Assembly (NCBI GenBank): GCA_014381485.1
Contig: JACNLN010000075.1
Location: 1 to 11,390 of the forward strand
Length of the DNA stretch: 11,390 bases
Direction of reading: 5' to 3'
DNA from: Fidelibacterota bacterium
GTDB taxonomy: Bacteria; Fidelibacterota; Marinisomatia; Marinisomatales; CAZVFT01
Shown: one piece after another, positions 7,896 through 11,390 of the stretch
How positions within the stretch are numbered: position 1 is the stretch's first letter
Layout: every line of letters begins with the position of its first letter
Notes under the pieces: generated by a model
What the model saw: only the letters and a program-made list of their open reading frames with translations
What the model was told of the DNA's origin: nothing
Database searches by the model: none
Program-made: the position numbers and the translations under genes

Positions 7896-9002
7896 TTATT
7901 TCATCAAAGAGCCCTGTTTCCAAAATGGTGGTTTAACAATGCGAGCCTTGATGAACTTCTGCCGAATCTCAATTTGAATTTCACTACTTGATTTTGCATA
8001 TTTCCTTAGAACATATCCAAGACCAATCCCTTTTTTCAGACTGGGTGAATGTCCCCCACTTGTTACAAGCCCAACTTCATTGCCTTCTGAAAATATTTTA
8101 TATCCCTGTCGTGGAATTCCCCTTTCAATCAATTCAAAAGTTACCAGCCGGTGATTTGGCTTGTTTTGTTTCACATTAAGAATAGCTTCTTTTCCAATAA
8201 AATTATCTGTATCAACTTTGGTAATCCATCCCAATCCGGCTTCGATAGGGTTTGTGGTTTCATCAATATCATTACCATACAGACAATATTTCATTTCCAG
8301 CCGGAGAGAGTCACGAGCTCCAAGACCGATTGGTTTTATCCCGTGTTGTTCCCCCACCAACAGAATCTCATCCCACAACCTCATAGCTCCACTTCTATCT
8401 TTCACATAGAGTTCGTATCCCAATTCTCCAGTGTATCCCGTTCGAGTACATAAAAGTGGAATTCCATGAATTGTTGTTTCTGTTACATGATAAAATTTCA
8501 GCTCATCGACAGTGATTGAATCATCGAATACTTTTCGCAAAACCTCTCGAGATTCAGGTCCCTGAACGGCGATGAGGGTGGTTTCATCCGATGCATTGTG
8601 GAGAGACACCCTTCCTCCAAGATTATCTTCAAGCCACTGCCAATCCTTTTCAATATTCGCTGCATTAACAACTAGAAGATAATGATTTTCCAGACGATAA
8701 AGAATACAATCGTCCACGATGCCGCCAGTTTCATAACACATAGCGGTATATTGTGCCTGCCCCACGCCAAGCTGAGATACATCATTGATGGTCATTCTCT
8801 GAAGGAAAGCCTCAGTATCCTTCCCTCTAATTTCAAATTCACCCATATGCGAAAGATCAAATATCCCCACTTTTTCCCGTACTGTCAGGTGTTCATCCAT
8901 AATACCGGAATATTGTACTGGCATCTCATAACCGGCAAAGGGAACCATTTTACCACCAAGTTCTTGGTGCTTTTCGTAGAGAGATGTTCTCTTTAAATCC
9001 AT
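7896..9002 (-). CDS. gcvT: Aminomethyltransferase, glycine cleavage system T protein
   Basis: GcvT transfers the methylene carbon of the aminomethyl-lipoyl group on protein H to tetrahydrofolate, releasing ammonia; it works with GcvP, GcvH and lipoamide dehydrogenase. The 368 residues match the family's length. Recognisable blocks are 'MVPFAGYEMPVQY' (19-31), 'FDLSHMGE' (48-55), 'GGIVDD' (93-98, containing the catalytic-aspartate region), 'RTGYTGELGYEL' in the folate-binding domain, and 'GLGARDSLRLEMKYCLYG'. The C-terminal beta-barrel domain is complete ('GLVTSGGHSPSLKKGIGLGYV'). The ATG at 9002 is preferred over an adjacent GTG at 9005. No gcvH or gcvP is visible, so the gene is detached from its partners here. 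It is separated by about 120 bases from the accessory island upstream and by 447 bases from ftsK downstream. Confidence 0.96.
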   Translation of the reverse strand: MDLKRTSLYEKHQELGGKMVPFAGYEMPVQYSGIMDEHLTVREKVGIFDLSHMGEFEIRGKDTEAFLQRMTINDVSQLGVGQAQYTAMCYETGGIVDDCILYRLENHYLLVVNAANIEKDWQWLEDNLGGRVSLHNASDETTLIAVQGPESREVLRKVFDDSITVDELKFYHVTETTIHGIPLLCTRTGYTGELGYELYVKDRSGAMRLWDEILLVGEQHGIKPIGLGARDSLRLEMKYCLYGNDIDETTNPIEAGLGWITKVDTDNFIGKEAILNVKQNKPNHRLVTFELIERGIPRQGYKIFSEGNEVGLVTSGGHSPSLKKGIGLGYVLRKYAKSSSEIQIEIRQKFIKARIVKPPFWKQGSLMK

Positions 9003-9080
9003 CACTATTTAAAATTACTTAATATTTTACCGACAAATATCGTATAGTTTATAGACTATTCGGTTTATAAAAGAAGCTCA

Positions 9081-9108
9081 TCCACACGATTCTCTTTCAC
9101 GTGGTGGA
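9081..9108 (-). terminator. Possible weak terminator between the defence island and gcvT
   Basis: Read on the minus strand, TCCACCACG and CGTGTGGA can pair as an 8-base stem with one bulged C around an 11-base loop. A T-rich but interrupted tail follows (CTTCTTTTAT). The hairpin sits just past the stop of the methyltransferase remnant (9125) and before gcvT, where a terminator would isolate gcvT from the island. The tail is weak, so this is tentative. Confidence 0.3.
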
Positions 9109-9124
9109 GGTTGTTAATCATTTA

Positions 9125-9379
9125 TTACCCAATTTTTTCAAAAAGACCCAATTGGCCTTTATAAGTTGAAATTCTATTTTCTGCTAATTTTATATATTCT
9201 GGGTCAATGTCATAAGCCACATAATTTCTTCCATCCTTCAGTGCAGATAAACAAGTAGTACCGCTGCCGACAAATGGGTCAAGGATTACATCTTCTTTGA
9301 ATGAATATAATTGAATCAATCTGTTTGTTAATTCCTCACAGATAATGAACTTCCTTTTCAAACTTTCTTGGTAAATCAT
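9125..9379 (-). pseudogene. 3' remnant of an N4/N6-type DNA methyltransferase
   Basis: The 84-residue frame matches the C-terminal end of beta-class DNA methyltransferases, in which the catalytic DPPY-type motif IV precedes the AdoMet-binding motif I. Present are 'ELTNRLIQLYSF' (16-27), motif I 'DPFVGSGTT' (34-42), and the following acidic strand 'AYDIDPEYIKLAENRI' (D57, D59). Missing is everything upstream: target recognition and the (D/N/S)PP(Y/F/W) catalytic motif, normally 150 or more residues. In this frame a TAA at 9383-9385 lies just before the TTG/ATG, so no longer form exists. The first ~14 codons overlap the 3' end of the HNH gene in another frame. Most likely a deletion or gene replacement left this tail behind. 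A split methyltransferase with its other half elsewhere is a less likely alternative. It cannot methylate DNA alone. Confidence 0.8.
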
Positions 9380-10175
9380 CAATTATATGTTTCACTAAGA
9401 ATTCATCATCATTGAATCTTACTTTTCGTAACCATTCCTGCTCATCAAAGAATTCTACCACTCTGGCATATGTGAATTGAGCATGAACATTGGGGCTAAC
9501 TACCAAAATATTTTTCAAGTGATTTCCCAAATTCGGTTTTATATGATGCAATTCAAAATATGGTTTCCCGTTTTTCATTAGAAAGCTAAAACCGCTTATT
9601 TGACATTTTCCTTTATATACTTCTGCTAAGATTTTACGAATTGAAGCAGGTATACTCTCTTTTTTCCTTATAGTTTTTGACTTATCATACTTCCTCATTT
9701 CAATTATTCCTTGTGACAAACGAAAAAACTCGCTATAGATGGTATCCTCAAAATTAGAATTAGAAATCAATGAAATCTTCTTGAGTATTATATCTGCTTT
9801 CCCTTCATCGTCTACCATATCTAAATCTTTTTCTGCTTTTAAGATAGATGCTCTAAATTGATCTTCTGTTAGAATTCTATATTTATTTTCATCAATAATT
9901 TGAATAACAAGTTCTTCACCATCTTTTACTTGGAATTTTTCATAAAAATCTCTCATTCCACCAATCCTACACTCCCTACTTGAACTATTATAGGGGGTGA
10001 AATTCTTTGCATTAGCTTTTTCTTGTCGCCCAAAAATGACATATACCTTCCTTTTATCTTTTGGAAAGTAATTAATTAATGATACTGGAATAGCAAGTAA
10101 TCCTTTGTTAATTCTGCTTTGCGTAATTCTTATCGTTTTATAATGGAAAGGTATTTTGCTTTCACCTGTTTTCAT
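9336..10175 (-). CDS. HNH endonuclease with B3/EcoRII-N-like DNA-binding domain (putative restriction enzyme)
   Basis: Residues ~7-105 look like a B3-type pseudobarrel DNA-binding domain, as in the EcoRII N-terminus and BfiI: 'RINKGLLAIPVSLINYFP', then 'RECRIGGMRDFYEKFQVKDGEELVIQI', the family's 'GW..F...N.L..GD' pattern. A helical linker (~106-185) leads to the HNH fold at 187-236: 'CQISGF' (191-196), 'ELHHIKP' with H210-H211, N222, and 'NVHAQF' with H231. Three of the four structural cysteines seen in many CxxC...CxxC HNH proteins are replaced (S194, S227, V230), though the catalytic His/Asn/His set is kept. The ATG at 10175 gives 279 residues and a 4-base ATGA overlap with the small gene upstream; 12 further codons are open but lie inside that gene. 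The 3' end overlaps the methyltransferase remnant. It probably binds a specific DNA site and cuts it; the target is unknown. Confidence 0.7.
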   Translation of the reverse strand: MKTGESKIPFHYKTIRITQSRINKGLLAIPVSLINYFPKDKRKVYVIFGRQEKANAKNFTPYNSSSRECRIGGMRDFYEKFQVKDGEELVIQIIDENKYRILTEDQFRASILKAEKDLDMVDDEGKADIILKKISLISNSNFEDTIYSEFFRLSQGIIEMRKYDKSKTIRKKESIPASIRKILAEVYKGKCQISGFSFLMKNGKPYFELHHIKPNLGNHLKNILVVSPNVHAQFTYARVVEFFDEQEWLRKVRFNDDEFLVKHIIDDLPRKFEKEVHYL

Positions 10176-10360
10176 TTGTCTATTTTTTCTGCTGTATCCG
10201 CTTCCTTCCAATTTTCTAGATTTGATATAATCTTATTTTCTTTTATCTGCATACTTCTGGCTTTTTGGATGGCATTATTTTCATCTTGCGCTTCTATTTG
10301 ATATGAGCAAAATCCTGAATAATAGATTTTGACATCAAACTTTTTTGATTTTTTTCCCAT
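10172..10360 (-). CDS. Small protein resembling the DpnD/PcfM family
   Basis: This is a 62-residue, lysine-rich protein. Its body 'KFDVKIYYSGFCSYQIEAQDENNAIQKARSM' follows the pattern of DpnD/PcfM-like small proteins (a beta-strand pair ending in V-E-A, then an E/D-rich helix with A..KA). Members of that family occur beside restriction systems such as DpnII and on mobile elements; their function is not established to my knowledge. The ATG at 10360 is chosen because AAAGGTG lies six bases upstream, the same arrangement as in the nuclease gene before it; a GTG at 10369 would add three residues. Its stop overlaps the HNH start (ATGA), so the two are probably translated together. No catalytic motif or membrane segment is seen. 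A DNA mimic, an accessory to the nuclease or a regulator would all be speculation. Confidence 0.6.
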   Translation of the reverse strand: MGKKSKKFDVKIYYSGFCSYQIEAQDENNAIQKARSMQIKENKIISNLENWKEADTAEKIDK

Positions 10361-10372
10361 TTTATGCACCTT
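10361..10372 (-). promoter_or_regulatory. Ribosome binding site deciding the start of the small DpnD/PcfM-like gene
   Basis: On the minus strand AAAGGTG is followed by CATAAA and then ATG (10360-10358). The AGGTG core matches the anti-Shine-Dalgarno end of 16S rRNA. The same AAAGGTG-N6-ATG layout precedes the PD-(D/E)XK nuclease gene, which supports ATG over the GTG inside the motif. Confidence 0.55.
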
Positions 10373-10449
10373 TTAGAATATCAAATCTCACAAATTCACT
10401 GTGGGTAGTTTATTTAATTGTTCTCACCGTTTTTGTTTAGCGAATTTGT

Positions 10450-11079
10450 TTATGCAAAACAGAATTCATGAATTATTCCAGCAGTTCTTAAATGGTCAAC
10501 TTTGGAATAATAACTCTCAGTCACAGGAGTATTTCCAAGAATGATTATTGGAATTTTTGATGCTCGATAACCTGATACACGAACGTTTATACTTTTTCCA
10601 ATTGCTTTCAACATTGAATCCGACCAAAGAAGACCAAGATTACCTTTATGAGATTTATAATCACCTAAACATATCAGGTCGTTGTTAACTAATTCCCAAT
10701 TCCAAACGATTGACATTTTAACTTCAAATAACGCTCGAATATTTTTAGTACTTTGGACAGTATTTCTTGAACTGCAAATTGCCACATCTGCAGGAGAACG
10801 GCTTGACAATCCAATTTCTTCACAGACGACACTTTGTACAGCGTGTAAAACTTTTGATTCTGCAAATTCTTGAAGTAAATCTACAGTGAATTTTTCTGTG
10901 AAGTTGCCAATTAAGGAATTACGACCTTGTAGTGTATACTTTCTACCTTTATAGGATCTTGGCCAATAAGCATAGTAACGGTTACTATCACCAAGATAGA
11001 ATAATTGTTCCGGTGTAGCAAAAGTCCTTGATTCCGTGAAGAATTCTATTTCTTTATCTTTTGTCCATAAATCGAGCAT
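10450..11079 (-). CDS. Predicted PD-(D/E)XK-fold restriction endonuclease-like protein
   Basis: I do not recognise a named family, but a nuclease core can be read. In the 209-residue protein, E62 in 'NFTEKFTVDLL' could be the helix-1 glutamate. 'SPADVAI' has the metal-binding aspartate D98, and 20 residues on, 'ALFEVKMS' supplies E119 and K121. This D-(20)-ExK spacing fits the PD-(D/E)XK superfamily, as do the beta-strands around the motifs. The N-terminal 55 residues (WPRSYKGRKYTLQGRN) are basic and aromatic and could contact DNA. A strong GGAGG and a nested AAAGGTG precede the start; ATG 11079 is preferred and GTG 11088 is possible. It is the first gene of the island, 80-90 bases before the small gene. 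The reading frame is intact. Type II restriction enzyme is the best guess; another defence nuclease is equally compatible. Confidence 0.6.
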   Translation of the reverse strand: MLDLWTKDKEIEFFTESRTFATPEQLFYLGDSNRYYAYWPRSYKGRKYTLQGRNSLIGNFTEKFTVDLLQEFAESKVLHAVQSVVCEEIGLSSRSPADVAICSSRNTVQSTKNIRALFEVKMSIVWNWELVNNDLICLGDYKSHKGNLGLLWSDSMLKAIGKSINVRVSGYRASKIPIIILGNTPVTESYYSKVDHLRTAGIIHEFCFA

Positions 11080-11099
11080 AGTTAACACCTTTTTCCTCC
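11080..11099 (-). promoter_or_regulatory. Ribosome binding site of the PD-(D/E)XK nuclease gene
   Basis: The minus strand reads GGAGG, AAA, AAGGTG, TTAACT, ATG. GGAGG is six bases before the GTG at 11088, and AAGGTG is six bases before the ATG at 11079, so either start could be served. The recurrence of AAAGGTG-N6-ATG at the next gene tips the choice to the ATG. An AT-rich stretch with TATTAT just upstream could be a -10 element, without a clear -35. Confidence 0.55.
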
Positions 11100-11288
11100 A
11101 AATAATTTACATAATAAAAATCAGAATATTTAAGAGTGGTTTGATAATCTCAAAGCGCTTTATACCACCACTTTAGAAACCGTGATATCATATAGTATGC
11201 AATTTAACCTGCATAATTCCATTACTCCAATACTCCACTAATCCATCAACCCTCAGTATTTATCCTTCATCGCTCAACATTCTATAAA

Positions 11289-11306
11289 ACCCCGAATATT
11301 CGGGGT
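11289..11306 (-). terminator. Candidate intrinsic terminator, perfect palindrome with T-tract on the minus strand
   Basis: ACCCCGAATATTCGGGGT is a perfect 18-base inverted repeat. On the minus strand it runs into GGGGTTTTATAG, a short T-tract. It could therefore end a leftward gene lying beyond the right edge of the window and so separate that gene from the nuclease operon. The T-run is only four bases and the hairpin may instead be one of the dispersed palindromes of this genome. Confidence 0.45.
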
Positions 11307-11338
11307 AAAATCCGGTTATTCTCTCTTATTTCTTCATC

Positions 11339-11377
11339 TCCCGACTTACTGTCGGGATCTCCCCCGATAGATCGGGG
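11339..11377. repeat. Two adjacent short hairpins of a dispersed CCCGAC/CCCCGAT palindrome type
   Basis: The first hairpin is tcccgac-ttact-gtcggga (11339-11345 with 11351-11357, seven perfect pairs). The second is ccccgat-ag-atcgggg (11362-11368 with 11371-11377, seven perfect pairs). The first shares the arms cccgac/gtcggg with the core of the intergenic element at 7652-7665, which points to a repeat family spread between genes. Confidence 0.6.
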
Positions 11378-11390
11378 CTCCGACATCATC

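Larger units (their letters stand above)
9125..11079 (-). other. AT-rich accessory island: rearranged restriction/defence locus
   Basis: Four same-strand coding units (PD-(D/E)XK nuclease, small DpnD/PcfM-like protein, HNH nuclease, methyltransferase tail) form a compact block beside housekeeping gcvT. Base composition is visibly AT-richer than in the flanking genes: for example 9661-9720 has 16 G/C of 60, whereas 8581-8640 in gcvT is close to half G/C. Two genes here have a clear Shine-Dalgarno-like AAAGGTG, unlike most of the core genes. These signs fit horizontal acquisition. No integrase, transposase or tRNA attachment site is visible, and the right boundary may lie outside the window. 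Confidence 0.6.
11089..11390. other. Gene-free region upstream of the island, rich in short palindromes
   Basis: No open frame of any quality is present. The stretch contains a perfect 10-base palindrome aaagcgcttt (11152-11161) flanked by partly complementary gtggt/accac strings, an 18-base perfect palindrome (11289-11306), and two back-to-back hairpins at 11339-11377. The region next to the nuclease gene is AT-rich and presumably holds its promoter. Nothing resembling a tRNA or attachment site was seen. Confidence 0.6.

Noticed and set aside
9125..9379. A complete small methyltransferase
   Set aside because: There is no motif IV and no target-recognition region, and an in-frame stop lies immediately upstream, so the frame cannot encode a full enzyme.
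10176..10211. Twelve-codon N-terminal extension of the HNH protein
   Set aside because: It lies within the small upstream gene; the ATG at 10175 forms a stop-start overlap with that gene, typical of coupling.
1..11390. tRNA, rRNA, CRISPR array, integrase or insertion sequence
   Set aside because: Read through the gene-free stretches and found no cloverleaf, no regularly spaced repeats, no transposase or recombinase motifs, and no terminal inverted repeats with target duplications.

Overview
The window looks like chromosomal DNA from a moderately AT-rich Gram-negative bacterium. An outer membrane is implied by a LolA-type lipoprotein chaperone and a heptose-bisphosphate phosphatase, and a peptidoglycan wall by D-Ala-D-Ala ligase. 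Most core genes lack a clear Shine-Dalgarno sequence and rely on overlapping starts and stops. Together with the protein flavour and the palindromic intergenic DNA, this suggests a lineage in or near the Bacteroidota/FCB superphylum (for example Marinimicrobia, Ignavibacteria or Calditrichota). That assignment is an inference, and I cannot name a species. All supported genes lie on the minus strand, so transcription runs from right to left.

Right part (about 9125-11390): an AT-rich accessory island. In transcription order it holds a predicted PD-(D/E)XK nuclease, a 62-residue protein resembling the DpnD/PcfM family, an HNH nuclease with an apparent N-terminal B3/EcoRII-N-like DNA-binding domain, and an out-of-frame overlapping 3' remnant of an N4/N6-adenine/cytosine DNA methyltransferase. 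This looks like a rearranged restriction-modification or defence locus: two nuclease frames are intact, but the visible methyltransferase has lost its catalytic half. Upstream of it (11089-11390) is gene-free DNA with several perfect short palindromes.

Middle (7449-9124): gcvT of the glycine cleavage system stands alone. A 447-base non-coding gap follows it, containing a nested inverted-repeat element (7593-7709).

Left part (157-7448): a tightly packed seven-gene cluster, ftsK-lolA-(flippase-like membrane protein)-gmhB-ddl-(NusG paralogue)-cysS. Every junction overlaps or is separated by a single base, so it is probably one transcription unit with translational coupling. It joins chromosome segregation at the septum (FtsK), lipoprotein traffic to the outer membrane (LolA), envelope precursor supply (GmhB, Ddl, possibly the flippase-like protein), a specialised transcription elongation factor and cysteinyl-tRNA synthesis. 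Bases 1-156 hold no gene, only a short tandem repeat.
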